Shown piece after piece: positions 11,418 through 21,981 of a stretch of DNA of 64,000 nt. This DNA is from Posidonia oceanica. Taxonomy: Eukaryota > Streptophyta > Magnoliopsida > Alismatales > Posidoniaceae. Under the pieces are notes generated by a model, which was not told where the DNA came from, did not search any database, and saw nothing but the letters and a program-made list of their open reading frames with translations. The stretch's first letter is position 1, and every line of letters begins with the position of its first letter. The position numbers and the translations under genes are program-made. The stretch covers positions 2,542,001-2,606,000 of the forward strand of contig JAZBRS010000077.1 in assembly GCA_037176725.1 (NCBI GenBank), in the 5' to 3' direction.

Positions 11418-13308
11418 TGCTGCCCTCCGGCTTGCTCGCGCGCTCTGGAATTCAAATTCCACCCGTGCCGTCCACTGCAGCTGAGGGAGACGAGCAGCCG
11501 GCGAGATGACAGGCAGTTAATGCCTCTCGGAAAAGGTGTTGAGAGAAGAGGAGGCCGAGGCGAACTGGTGCTGATCTGATGGAGGGGGAAGAAGTTGAAT
11601 TTGAAAAAGAAGGGGGAGTGCTGTGCAGCTTCGCGGGAGGAGAAGGAAGAAGCCGAGGAAGAAGAAGGAAGAGGAAGAAGGAGGGAAGCGGGCCGGGCCG
11701 CGAACCAGAAAATAAAAAAGAAAAAGGAAGAAGGAAGGGGTGGACGGGCTGGATTGGGCCCAGCAAGGAAAAGGGGAAAGGAAAAAAGATAGGAAGAAAA
11801 AGAGAAATGGAAAGGAAAGAGAGGAGAAAATAAATTAGGTAAAAATAAAATAAAAATTAGTAAAAATATTGGAATGATTATGTTGTGAGTTAGGATCTTG
11901 ATTAAATTTTTAATGACTATTTTTAGTTGATTAATTCTGATTTTAGAGGGGTTTTGAGTTCAATTAGGGTTTTAAGGGTTTTCTTTGTTTTTAATTTGTT
12001 TTCCATTTTGATTAAGTGTTTGTTAAGCCTTTTAAGTTATTTTTTAATTATGCTTTTCTTGTTAAGTATTTGGGATGTTAATTAGGATTTTTTAAGATTT
12101 ATTTTTGGATTAATTAGAGTGAGTTTTGGCTTTTGATTTTAGTCTTTTTAGGATTCTTCTTAAGTCTTTTTTTTTTTGAATTACACTTTTGATTTTTTAT
12201 TTGTTAAGTTTTCTTGATGTTTTTTAGTTAAGTTTCTTCTTGATGGATTAAGTGTTTTTAAATCTTTTTAATTTGCTTCTCATTTTCTTTTTAATTAAGT
12301 TCTTAAGTTGTCCTTCTTAGGTTTGTTAAGTCAAGCTTTTTTCATTAATTATTTGTCTTAGTGTTTTTAATTGTTTTACTTCTTCTTAGGGTTTGTTCTT
12401 AGATTATTTTGATAGGGTTTTCACTTTTGGTTGGTTTTGATTATATTTTAGTTTTTTCCTTGATTTTACAGCATTTTCTTTTGGTTATTTTGTATTTTTT
12501 AGGTTACACTCCTTGATTTTCCATTTTAGCTAATTTTAGTTGGGTTTAGGTTTTTAATTGTTTGTTTAGTATTTTTAATTATTTTTCTTAGGGTTCTGGT
12601 TTGTTTCGCTTTTGTTTTAGAGTTTTAGAGATTTTTAAGGGTTTTTTATGAATTTTAGCAAAAGAAGGAAAAAGAAAAAGAGAAGGAAGAAGAAAAGGGA
12701 AAAAGGAGGAGTAAAGGGGAAAGAGATGAGTTGGGGGAAAACAATTTTTTAAAAGTCAGGGAAAATGCTAAAAATAAGGTAAAAATAGAAATAAGATAGA
12801 GAAGAGATAGAAGCACAAAGGGGGCCCATAGCCAGGCAAGAAAAGGAGAGAGAAGGGGATGAAAAGAGGGAGGATAATCAGGAGAGAGAAAAGGATAATT
12901 TAGGTAAAAGGCTTAAAAGTTTTGAAATGGGGTGAAAATTAGGGAGTGTGTAGCCTAGGGTTTCTAGTGTTGGTTCTAGGGCTTTGGTTTATTTTTGAGC
13001 AAGTTTTGGAGGGGTTTTGAGGTGTAGAAAAGGGTGGTTTCACCTAATTTTTCTAGGGTTTTTGGGAATGGTTTTGGGCTGAAAGTTTTTAAGTGTTTGG
13101 GTAGGTTTGCTAAGTAGGGGTTGATGGGTTTTCCTATGGTTTTTGGGCAGGTTTTGGGCTTGGGTAGAGGGTGTAGGCTTAGGTCAAGTTTGGCTTGTTT
13201 TGAAGGGTAAAGATGAAGAGGGTTGGGGGTTGTTTTGACCTAGGTTTAGATTCAGAAGTCACCAAAGGGTCCCAAATGATCCAAGCCTGTCAAGATGTGG
13301 TGTCAACA

Positions 13309-13323
13309 GATGCCCCTCCTTGA
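13309..13323 (-). other. Polypurine tract (PPT) before LTR1
   Basis: The sense strand reads TCAAGGAGGGGCATC directly before the LTR start TGTTGACA. The plus-strand element has CAGGGAGGGGCATC in the same position (40286-40299). It would prime plus-strand DNA synthesis. Confidence 0.75.
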
Positions 13324-13854
13324 GCAAGGCCAAGTGGAGCGAGGCCGCTGCTCAGGGTTGACAAGACACCCCATCTGACCGGCGGGAGCAAAGGTTTGCT
13401 TTGGGCGTGAGCTACTTATTCGGCGGATGTACCGAAAATCGTAGCCCGTTGCCGCAATGCAAAATGCAGGTGCAGATGGATGATGTGCAGAGTATGCAAT
13501 GTATGCTAATGCAAATGCAATGCAAATGTTAGTACAAAAGTTAGTGCAACTAGCATGCTGATGCAGTACAAGTGATGCTGATGATGCTAAACTAGTGTGC
13601 AATGCTAGCTGAGAAGGTGTAGAGATGATGCAAGAGAAATGCTAGAGGAAGGGCGCAATGTGGTGCAAGGATCTGGCAGAAAGGGCCAGACTTGCGCGAC
13701 AAGGCAAGAAAGAAAAGGTGTAGCTTGTCCCCGCCCGGGGAGCAAGCTAGTAGAAAAAAGAGGGGTGCGAGGGGAGAGAGGCCAACTCTCCTTTCGCAAG
13801 GGGAATGCGGGACTTTGCCTTCCTGGGACAAGGCCACGCCAAAAAGGTGATAAG
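13324..13854 (-). other. Unique part of the retroelement 3' untranslated region
   Basis: Noncoding. The part nearest the PPT (13324-13450) is conserved with 40165-40285 of the plus-strand element, including CATCTGACCGGC- and ATTCGGCGGATG-like patches. It holds an inverted copy of the LTR edge, GACACCCCATCT at 13365-13376 facing AGATGTGGTGTC at 13293-13304. The rest shows no coding frame I would support. Confidence 0.6.
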
Positions 13855-14925
13855 GTGTCGGGCTTATCGGCCGGATTGTTTACGGTCCTATCAACCGGGA
13901 GTGATAGTTTACAGTCCTATCAACTGGAACGATAGTTTACAGACCTATCAACTGGAACGATAGTTTACGGTCCTATCAACCGGAGGCAGTTGTGAGTGAT
14001 AGTTACTGGATATCAGCCGTATAACATGGTTGTGCGGGATAGTTTACAGTCCTATCAACTGGAACGATAGTTTACGGACCTATCAACTGGAACGATAGTT
14101 TACAGTCCTATCAACTGGAGGCGATAGTTTACAGTCCTATCAACTGGAAAGCACAAACCATGAGGGATAGTTACTGGGTATCAGTCGTATAACGCAAATG
14201 CCAGAGAATGATAGTTTACAGTCCTATCAATTGGAACGATAGTTTACAGGCCTATCAACTAGAGCGATAGTTTACAGTCCTATCAACTGGAAAGGGCATT
14301 TGCGAGGGATAGTTACTGGATATCAGCCGTATAACATGATTGCGAGGGATAGTTTACAGTCCTATCAACTGGAACGATAGTTTACAGACCTATCAACTGG
14401 AGCGATAGTTTACAGTCCTATCAATTGGAACGATAGTTTACAGTCCTATCAACTGGAAAACGCAATCATGAGGGATAGTTACTGGATATCAGCCGTATAA
14501 TGCAATTGCAGGTGATAGTTTCGGATATCAGCCAAGGAATGATAGTTTACAGTCCTATCAACTGGAACGATAGTTTACGGTCCTATCAACTGGAGTGATA
14601 GTTTACAGTCCTATCAACTAGAAAGTTGCAATTGCAAGGGACAGTTACTGGATGTTATCCGTATAACGTAATTGCAAGTGATAGTTTCGGATATTAGCCA
14701 AGGATGAGTTTTGGATCATCAGCCAGAGAATGATAGTTTACAGTCCTATCAACTGGAATGATAGTTTACAGTCCTATCAACTGGAACGATAGTTTACAGT
14801 CCTATCAACTGGAAAGTGCAATTACGAGGGACAGTTACTGGATGTCAGCCGTATAACACAACTGCGGGCCAGATCGGGGATCAGCCCAAGATGATAGTTT
14901 ACAGTCCTATCAACCGGAAAGAGCA
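13855..14925 (-). repeat. 3' region tandem repeat a (about 28 bp)
   Basis: Copies of a unit of about 28 bp, on the plus strand GATAGTTTACAGTCCTATC followed by AACTGGAAC. They come in groups of two to four, separated by a second word, GGATAGTTACTGGATATC plus AGCCGTATAAC. Each unit is an imperfect palindrome (GATAG...CTATC). Some second-type words carry GACA...TGTC instead of GATA...TATC, so both arms change together. The matching region of the right-hand element is 59731-60660. Confidence 0.9.
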
Positions 14926-15690
14926 GTGATTGATTGATTGATTGATTGATAAGATATCGAACTTATCGACCGGCAAAGAGGGGATGAGGGAATGATGAGA
15001 TTGATTGATTGAAAAGGTGATAAGATATCGGACTTATCGGCCGGCAAAGAGCGGATGAGGTAATGATGAGATTGATTGATAAGAAAAAGATGATAAGATA
15101 TCAGACTTATCAGCCGGCAAAGAGGGGATGAGATAATGATGAGAGATGATAAGATATCGGACTTATCGACCGGCAAAGAAGGGATGAGATAATGATGAGA
15201 TTGATTGATAAGAAAAGATGATAAGATATCGGACTTATCGGCCAGCAAAGAGGGGATGAGATAATGTTGATAGACGATAAGATATCGAACTTATCGGCCG
15301 GCAAAGAGGGGATGAGATAATGATGAGAGATGATAAGATATCGGACTTATCGGCCGGCAAAGAGGGGATGAGATAATGATGAGATTGATTGATAAGAAAA
15401 GGTGATAAGATATCGGACTTATCGGGCGGCAAAGAGGGGATGAGATAATGATGAGAGATGATAAGATATCGGACTTATCGGCCGACAAAGAGGGGATAAG
15501 ATAATGATGAGATTGATTGATAAGAAAAGGTGATAAGATATCGGACTTATCGGCCGGCAAAGAGGGGATGAGATAATGATGAGAGATGATAAGATATCGG
15601 ACTTATCGGCCGGCAAAGAGGGGATGAGATAATGATGAGATTGATTGATTGAAAAGGTGATAAGATATCGGACTTATCGGCCGGCAAAGA
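14926..15690 (-). repeat. 3' region tandem repeat b (about 60-75 bp)
   Basis: About a dozen units. The plus strand repeats GATAAGATATCGGACTTATC, then GGCCGGCAAAGAGGGGATGA, then GATAATGATGAGA with optional GATTGATTGATAAG. Sense-strand arms are GATAAG-N8-CTTATC. Minus frames reading LSSLIIISSPLCRPISPISY-like repeats are by-products. The right-hand element has a different 35-bp form at 60670-60840. Confidence 0.9.
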
Positions 15691-15875
15691 GGTTTCGCGA
15701 GAGCGAAGCATCCCATGATACCAGGAATATCACAGGGGAAGGAGGAGGAGAATGATACCAAAGGGCGATCAAAAGATGCCCTTGGTGTCGGGATGACACC
15801 AGGGGTTGGCCAGCACGTCCTTGGCATCAAAAGCAGAAGGTGAAGACAAAACTGACGTGTTTGTCAGACGAGTAG
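15691..15875 (-). other. Conserved hairpin-bearing spacer in the 3' region
   Basis: Spacer between repeats b and c. It contains GATACCA...GATGCCCTTGGTGTC, which can fold by pairing CCAAAGGGC or similar with GCCCTTGG around a GATCAAAAGAT loop. The equivalent stretch at 60845-61010 is very similar. The plus-strand element has paired versions at 38620-38690 and 38800-38875. Conservation across subfamilies, while neighbouring tandem repeats differ, makes it noteworthy. Confidence 0.6.
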
Positions 15876-16650
15876 TTTGGGGTACCAGCCCGCAGAAGAT
15901 GACAGGTTGACGGACCTATCGCCGAGCAGTTGGGGGTGCCAGCCCGCAGAGGATGACAGGTTGACGGACCTATCGCCGAGCAGTTGGGGGTGCCAGCCTG
16001 CAGAGGATGACAGGTTGACGGACCTATCGCCGAGCAGTTGGGGGTGCCAGCCCGCAGAGGATGACAGGTTGACGGACCTATCGCCGAACAGTTGGGGGTG
16101 CCAGCCCGCAGAGGATGACAGGTTGACGGACCTATCGCCGAGCAGTTGGGGGTGCCAGCCCGTAGAAGATGACAGGTTGACGGACCTATCGCCGAGCAGT
16201 TGGGGGTGCCAGCCCGCAGAGGATGGCAAGTTGACGGACCTATCGCCGAGCAGTTGGGGGTGCCAGCCCGCAGAGGATGACAGGTTGACGGACCTATCGC
16301 CGAGCAGTTGGGGGTGCCAGCTCGCAGAGGATGACAGGTTGACGGACCTATCGCCGAGCAGTTGGGGGTGCCAGCCCGCAGAAGATGACAGGTTGACGGA
16401 CCTATCGCCGAGCAGTTGGGGGTGCCAGCCCACAGAGGATGGCAGGTTGACGGACCTATCGCCGAGCAGTTGGGGGTGCCAACTCGCAGAAGATGACAGG
16501 TTGACGGACCTATTGCCGAGCAGTTGGGGGTGCCAGCCCGCAGAGGATGGCAGGTTGACGGACCTATCGCCGAGCAGTTGGGGGTGCCAGCCCGCAGAGG
16601 ATGACAGGTTGACGGACCTATCGCCGAGCAGTTGGGGGTGCCAGCCCGAG
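15876..16650 (-). repeat. 3' region tandem repeat c (54 bp)
   Basis: About 14 copies of a 54-bp unit; the plus strand contains GCAGTTGGGGGTGCCAGCCC and GACAGGTTGACGGACCTATC. Sense-strand arms are GATAGG-TCCGTCAA-CCTGTC, a stem that closes with one G-U wobble. As 54 is a multiple of three, frames of 285 to 357 codons open on both strands without evidence of coding. The right-hand element uses an 83-bp relative of this unit (61020-62110). Confidence 0.93.
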
Positions 16651-16943
16651 GATAATGACTCAGCTGGGGATGCTGGATGGCGTGGCTTGCCGACGTGGGT
16701 CTGCAGAGATTCTGGACTCCGGAGTGGGTGCTGAGGACTTTCCTGCGTTGTGTTGGCTGCAAGTCTGGCCAAAGGGCCCAAGATGATGTTGGCAATGATA
16801 AAGCAATGCAAAAAGCAGTGTCGAAGTGCAAGCAGACAGCAGAAACAGTTTTTCATTGAAAGAACTTGATGAGTACATGCCTGTGGCAGGCCAAAATATA
16901 CAGCATAACTTGAGAGAAGACCACATGATGTTTGCACAAGTGC
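16651..16943 (-). other. Spacer between accessory ORF and 3' repeats
   Basis: Noncoding stretch downstream (sense) of the accessory ORF. It is conserved with 62111-62421, including CACAGGCAT and AACTGTTTCTGCT-like words, so it belongs to the element. I see no gene in it. Confidence 0.5.
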
Positions 16944-18182
16944 CTAGCCGGTTCGGGCCTTCTTTAACTGCCTGGAGTCGGGGAATAGGGGGCCGCCTAG
17001 CGGGATTTCATTGATGGGCCATAGCTCTTGGACCTCAGTCACATATTCAAGGGCGCATCCTACACCCCTCACTGCTGCGATGTCTGTTGATCGCACCCCA
17101 TGCTGCATCAGATCAGCCAGCTTCCTGGTTGGGGCAGTCGTGCTGAGAGGGTATGCTTGAAGGAGCTCGGGCGCTGTGCTGTCAACAAAGGCGCCCTGCT
17201 GGAAGCCAAATTGGCGCATAACCCTGATGGGGTGGTATTCCACACCCGCCGTGAATCCTGGTAGCACAATCAGCTGCGTGTCACGCACGCTGAAAAAGAC
17301 AGTGAATGGCTCGGCTACAGAGGGGATGATACACCAGGTCACTGCGTCATCAGTCAGTGCTGATAGCCTTTCGTATTCTTCTTTGACACTCTTGACTGTC
17401 TTGGCACGGCCGCTGCTGCAGTAGGCTTCGAAGGCATGCACCTGGGGGCGCAGAAGGTTCATTTCTAAGTGTGCAGCTAGCCAGACTTGTATAAGTGCCC
17501 CACAGCCGTGGAAGTGGCGGCAGCGATGTGAGATGCGGTCCAGCCCGCGGTACGTTTCCGCCAGAACAACTGGTGCCAGGTCTATCTGCCGGGTCACCAC
17601 AGCAAGTGCTATCTCTGCAACCTCGATGGCCACTGTCAGTCGGCCATGAGTAAAGATCAGCTCGCCTAGGAAGCGGATGACAAACCCTCGGAGCCACAGC
17701 TCGTCTTCGAGTTCGACGCGCTTCTTCATGGCATCATCAAAGTGCGCTAGGCGAAGCATCGGTTCAGGTCCGCTGGTGCAGATCAGTCTCTGTTGGCAGC
17801 TTCGAGTAGGGAGCCCAGTCAGCTGGCTTAGGATCGCGAGATATCCATCATGCCTCATGAAGATAGGCGGTCCCATGATCTTGGAGAAGCCGCAGATCCG
17901 ACGCACTTCTTCCAGTGTGGGTGTAAGCTTAGTTCTGCCAAAGCGAAAGACGTGGTGCGCCGGTTTCCAGAATCTTGCGGCGGCACACAGAAGATGGCAG
18001 CTTACTTCCACATCAGCAGCCTTCAGCAGCTTGGTTGGAATGCCCCACAGCCGCAGCTTTTCGCAGTCTTCTTGGGTAAGCTCGCCGATCCATTCTTGCA
18101 AGGTCTCCGAGCAGTGTGCTGGAGTCAACAGAGTGGGGAAGCCCATTGCGCAGATTGCAGGGGTACAGGCAGATAACTGCAA
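16944..18182 (-). CDS. Accessory retroelement ORF, DUF7745/plant-mobile-domain-like
   Basis: 412 codons from 18182. A better-supported start is the Met at 18146 (MGFPTLLTP), because the second copy at 62422-63762 matches over exactly 400 residues from that point with no indel and about 57 differences. Motifs: LRLWGIPTKLL; FWKPAHHVFRF followed by LTPTLEEVRRICGF, the part resembling the DUF7745/plant mobile domain family; then GFVIRFLGELIFTHG and AVVLAETYRGLDRI-like helices. No nuclease, protease or RT motif is visible and no signal peptide is obvious. It lies downstream of integrase, where some Tat elements carry an extra ORF. Its biochemical role is unknown. It is free of stops while pol upstream is broken. 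A CAG just upstream (TTTGCAG) could be a splice acceptor. Confidence 0.7.
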   Translation of the reverse strand: MQLSACTPAICAMGFPTLLTPAHCSETLQEWIGELTQEDCEKLRLWGIPTKLLKAADVEVSCHLLCAAARFWKPAHHVFRFGRTKLTPTLEEVRRICGFSKIMGPPIFMRHDGYLAILSQLTGLPTRSCQQRLICTSGPEPMLRLAHFDDAMKKRVELEDELWLRGFVIRFLGELIFTHGRLTVAIEVAEIALAVVTRQIDLAPVVLAETYRGLDRISHRCRHFHGCGALIQVWLAAHLEMNLLRPQVHAFEAYCSSGRAKTVKSVKEEYERLSALTDDAVTWCIIPSVAEPFTVFFSVRDTQLIVLPGFTAGVEYHPIRVMRQFGFQQGAFVDSTAPELLQAYPLSTTAPTRKLADLMQHGVRSTDIAAVRGVGCALEYVTEVQELWPINEIPLGGPLFPDSRQLKKARTG

Positions 18183-19617
18183 AGCTTGAAGGTACCTGTT
18201 ATTACCATTGTAAACAGTCAGATCACACAGGCATATAATCTCTGACAGAGAGTAGAATCTGAGGCTGATAGTGTAGTTTAATATGCATCTAGCAGCTAAA
18301 GATCAGAATATAGCAGTTAAGCAACGATAAGCAAGGGGAATCTGCAGCAGTCTTGTGGATACGGGGGCGAGGGCTGGTAGGAGATCTAGACCAGCGCAGC
18401 TCGAGCAACGTCAACGCGTTCTAGGCAAGAAGTACTGTCTCAGTATCGAAGCGAGTTGCAGAGCGGAACGATTGATAAGAAAGGAAGGATAGATGAGGAT
18501 GCATGTATGCATGATGCAGGTTGGTATGCTTATGGAATGATTAGTATGCTTGGGTGCCCTCAGCATACGGAGTGCTTTGGTGCCTGCTGCAAAGGAAAGG
18601 AGGGGTCCCCGACTCACTGGGCCCTACTTAGATTCTTGGCTCGCTGGTGGCACTCCGGAACAGGTGTTGGCATTTGTACAGTCGGTGGTGTGGTGAGGAC
18701 AGGCTTCTTGCCGAACTCTCAGGACCTACACCTATTCTTTCTGCTCTCTCTTTTTTTGATTTCTCCCTCATAGGTATGTAGTCTTTCTCTGCCCCTAGCT
18801 TGGGAGAAGGTAAGTGTTTTACTCTTGGAGGGAAGTGGTAGACCCTTTTTAAAACTTAACACCCTTGGGTCTCTAGTGAGGCGCGGGGGATGATGGTGCC
18901 TGTATTTTTGGGCTGCATCTTGCCCTTTTCTCTTTCTTCTTTTCTTTTTTTTTTTGCTTTTTTTTTCCTTTTTTTTGTTTTTGTTCTATTTCTTTTTTTT
19001 TTGCTTGTTTGGCTTCTTTTTCTCCTTTTTTTTTTTCAGGCTTTTGCTATCCCCATTTGGTGGCAAAAGAAGGGTGCTCGAGTCGTGATGGATCTGGGCT
19101 TTGGGTCTGCTGTGTAATGGGTAGAAGGAGCAGGGTTAGACTGCACACCCCTATCTCTAGGGCCGGCTTCTGTCTTCGTCTTCTGTTCCTTGGACGTGCC
19201 CAAGCCTAGATGTCTACTCTCACTTTTTCCAGACTCACATCCTAACATTTTTTCTCCCTCAAAGGTGTATGTCCTTACGAGATTAGGCAGTTCGCCTGTC
19301 CTGATTGATGGTGGCTCCCTCCCTAGCTAAGACATCTAAGTAGTGCCGGGTGAGGAAGGGCGGACTCTTTCCAGAGCAGGCAAGCACTTCCGGTTTTCAT
19401 CACCGGGCCGCTGGGGATGTAATGCATAATTTGAGAGGATGACGATGATGATTTTGAAAAAAGATGATGGATGTTTTTGAGAAGATGATGATGATGATTT
19501 GAAAAGAGAGAATGCAAGAGTAGGATAGATAGAAAATGTAGGTAGGACGAGAATGCAAGAAATGAGAATGCAAGTGCGCAGGTGGGAGAAGGGCATCTGC
19601 AACGGGGCCGCCTTCGG
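18183..19617 (-). other. Noncoding stretch between integrase and accessory ORF
   Basis: About 1.4 kb without a supportable gene. It holds a long pyrimidine block on the plus strand (18930-19040, mostly T with C), which is A/G-rich on the sense strand. There is also a GATGATGAT-type microsatellite at about 19435-19500. The purine-rich sense block could serve as an internal PPT or belong to a leader or intron for the accessory ORF; nothing proves this. Confidence 0.5.
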
Positions 19618-20516
19618 CTACTGATAGTACTTCTTGAGATAGCAGAGGTTGACGGGCTCAGACTGCTCGATCCGGTCCATATCCTCAAGAGTTACAGCGC
19701 CTCCCGAGAAGATCTGCTTGACCACAAAGGGGCCGTGCCAATTGGGTCGGAATTTCCCTCGACCATCAGGCAAATGAATGACGCGCAAGACAAGGTCCCC
19801 TGGCTGAAAGTTTCTGGGCTGGACCTTCTTCAAGAATGCTCTGGCCATCCGCTTCTGGTAGCAGTGAGCGTTGTGCATAGCTTGCAGTCTGTGCTCATCA
19901 TTTAGATTTAGTTGGACGCAGCGGTCTTTGACCCATTCTGCCTCTTCCAACTCAGCTTCTCGTAGGATCCGCAGAGAGGGGATCTCTACTTCAACAGGTA
20001 ACACCGCCTCCATGCCGTACACCAGAGAGTACGGGGTGGCTCCCGTCGAGGTCCGAATTGATGTCCTGTACGCCCAGAGCGCGTACGGGAGCTTGTCATG
20101 CCAATCCTTGTGGACTTCTGCCATTTTCTTCAGGATTTTAATAATGTTCTTGTTTGCAGACTCCACTGCTCCGTTCATCTGTGGCCGATAGGGCGAGGAT
20201 CGATGATGCTTGATTTTGAGACTCTGTAGGTATTCCTCGATCCTTTTGGCAATGAAGTTTGTGCCATTATCAGAGATGACTGAATGTGGGACCCCATATC
20301 GGGCAACGATATTGTTCTTAATAAACTTTTCTGTTGCCACAGCGGTGACTGTCTTATAAGAGGCTGCTTCCACCCACTTGGTAAAGTAATCGATCGCTAC
20401 CAGAATGTAACGATGACTGTTTGAAGCAGCTGGGTGGACGGCGCCAATGACATCGATCCCCCAGGTGGAGAAAGGCCATGGTGAAGACATGTTATGCAGC
20501 TGTTGTGGGGGGGGCC
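19618..20516 (-). pseudogene. pol: Integrase catalytic core and C-terminal part
   Basis: Open for 304 codons, of which the first few are out of frame with the real protein. It shows the D-D-35-E triad: WGIDVIG, SDNGTNF and NGAVESANK, with exactly 35 residues between the second Asp and the Glu. The C-terminal part has the module NWHGPFVV...GGAVTLEDMD, and the ORF ends at LKKYYQ. It would insert element DNA in the nucleus. The link to the upstream zinc-binding part is broken by a frameshift in a run of eight Gs (plus strand 20507-20514). I see no chromodomain, as expected for Tat elements. The core may be open but the polyprotein cannot be made. Confidence 0.88.
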
Positions 20517-20902
20517 TTGATGAAGTTACCATGGATCTGACAGTTGTGGCATCTGCGCACGAACCGGCAGCAGTCTGCTTCCATGGTCTGCTAGAAATAT
20601 CCTTGGAGCATGATCTTCTTGGCCAGGAGGACGCCGTTCATGTGCGGGCCACAGGTCCCTGCATGCACTTGAAGCATCAGTGTGTCAGCCTCCGATTTGT
20701 TCAGGCAGCGTAGTAGCATCTGATTGTATGACCTTCTGTACAGCTGCCCAGCCCCCAACACATACTTTGATGCCAGACGCGCCAGAGTTCTCTTGTTTGC
20801 TGCCGCGGTATCAGGAGGAAAGCTGCCAGACTCCAGGAAAGATTTTATATCTTGATACCAGGGCTGCTCCTCTGCTGGATCCGCCTCTTCTATGTTCAGG
20901 CA
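20507..20902 (-). pseudogene. pol: Integrase zinc-binding (HHCC) region, broken
   Basis: The sense-strand translation between the second RNase H and the integrase core shows QVHAGTCGPHMNG and, further on, RRCHNCQIHGN. These are the His-His and Cys-x2-Cys pairs of the retroelement integrase zinc finger. An in-frame TAG (plus CTA at 20591-20593) lies between the two pairs. The G-run frameshift at 20507-20514 follows. Confidence 0.75.
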
Positions 20903-21340
20903 CTATGCAGGCTGCTCAATGCGAGTAACAGATACATCCACTACACTGTCTTCAGATATAGTGAGCCAGGATGCCAAAGTTGCCAATGCGTCTGCGTATG
21001 TATTCTTTGCTCTGTTCATGTATGTGAAGCAGATGCTCTCAAATTCTTCCATCAGCCTCAGCAGGTGTTCGTGATACGGCACAAGTTTGGAGTCTTTTGT
21101 TCTCCAGTAGCCGTTCACTTGAGAAATCACCAGCATGGCATCACCGTGCACATGCAGCTTCTGCACCTTATGCTTGAGGGCGACTTTCAACCCCAGGATG
21201 CATGCTTCATATTCTGCTTGATTGTTTGTACAAGTGAAAGTCAGCTTCCTCGCGAAGGGAATCATCTGTCCCTGGGGCGTGGTCAGCACTGCGCCTACGC
21301 CTTAGCCTTTTTGTTGACAGCGCCATCAAAGTAGAGCTGC
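20903..21340 (-). pseudogene. pol: Second RNase H (Tat-type, archaeal-like)
   Basis: This domain defines the Tat branch. YFDGAVN (first catalytic Asp) sits just upstream of a frameshift near 21295-21305. After it come TNNQAEYEACILGL (Glu), HVHGDAMLVISQVNG (Asp) and NTYADALATLA (last Asp). It ends with an in-frame TAG at 20903-20905, after which the polyprotein frame continues toward integrase. It would remove template RNA and primers during reverse transcription. Confidence 0.8.
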
Positions 21341-21981
21341 CATTCCTCTTGTTCTTCAGGATTTTTCTCCTCAGAGTCCTCCATTGCAAAGGGAATGTCT
21401 TCGTCAGGGAATTGCGTCTGGAGGGGTTGGTATTCAGGCAGAGGAAGGTTAGCAAGATGGTCTGCCATGGCCTGACCCTTCATGGATTTCTGTGTGACAA
21501 AGGTGATGTCGTACTGAGACAATAACACCTGCCACTTAGCACATCTGCCTACCATGGCCGGCTTTTGAAAGAGGAACTTGATAGGATCATGTCGGCATAA
21601 GAGCTGAACTGGGTATGCCATCATGTAGTGCCTTAGTTTCTGTGCAGCCCAAATAAGGGACAAGCAGGTCTTCTCTAGTGTACTGTACTTGGCTTCGCAT
21701 TCATTAAACTTCTTGCTCAGGTAATAGATGGCGCGCTCCCTTCTACCAGATTCGTCATGTTGGCCCAAGACGGCGCCCATGGAATGCTGCGTGGTAGAAA
21801 GGTAGAGAAGCAAAGGTTTCCCTGGTGTAGGGGGAACCAGGACAGGAGGCTTGATCAATAGCTGCTTGATCTTGGCAAATGCAGCCTGACACTCCTCGCT
21901 CCAGTCGATCTGCGCATTCTTCTTCAGGAGCTTGAATATGGGTTCACAGATGGGCGTAAGCTGTGCAATAAAGCGGCTGAT
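21341..21981 (-). pseudogene. pol: RT-linked RNase H and RT thumb/connection
   Basis: After the stop at 21982 the frame continues ISRFIAQLTP and then KPLLLYLSTTQHSMGAVL, RERAIYYLSKKF, YSTLEKTCLSLIWAAQKLRHYM and MADHLANLPLP. These are the usual landmarks of the RNase H attached to Ty3/gypsy RT. The first catalytic Asp expected before SMGAVL is not obvious, in keeping with a degenerate first RNase H in Tat elements that carry a second one. An acidic linker precedes the second RNase H. Confidence 0.8.

Larger units (their letters stand above)
7114..13308 (-). mobile_element. LTR1 (6195 bp), acting as both 3' and 5' LTR
   Basis: On the minus strand it starts TGTTGACACC at 13308 and ends TTACTACA at 7114, giving TG...CA ends. 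Inside, in sense order: a U3 rich in A and pyrimidine runs with telo-box-like AAACCCTA words (about 13250-11850); a GC- and CT-rich block (about 11700-10190) with a TATA-like GATAAAG; an AT-rich block with many AAATTGCATT words (about 10190-9170); a 30-bp minisatellite (about 8460-7730); and the U5 end. A PPT abuts 13309 and a PBS abuts 7112. It is nearly identical to LTR2: between 9058-9641 and 27441-28024 I count about two substitutions. Confidence 0.9.

Noticed and set aside
13855..14925. CRISPR-like array (regular 25-30 bp repeats)
   Set aside because: No unique spacers between units, and the setting is a plant retroelement 3' region.
15827..16937. ORFs of 285, 334 and 357 codons over the 54-bp repeats as repeat proteins
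   Set aside because: Three frames are open simultaneously because 54 is divisible by three; the counterpart in the other element has an 83-bp unit, so no frame is conserved.
18930..19040. Transcription terminator from the T run
   Set aside because: A long C/T-rich low-complexity stretch in plant DNA; on the sense strand it is purine-rich and has no terminator structure.
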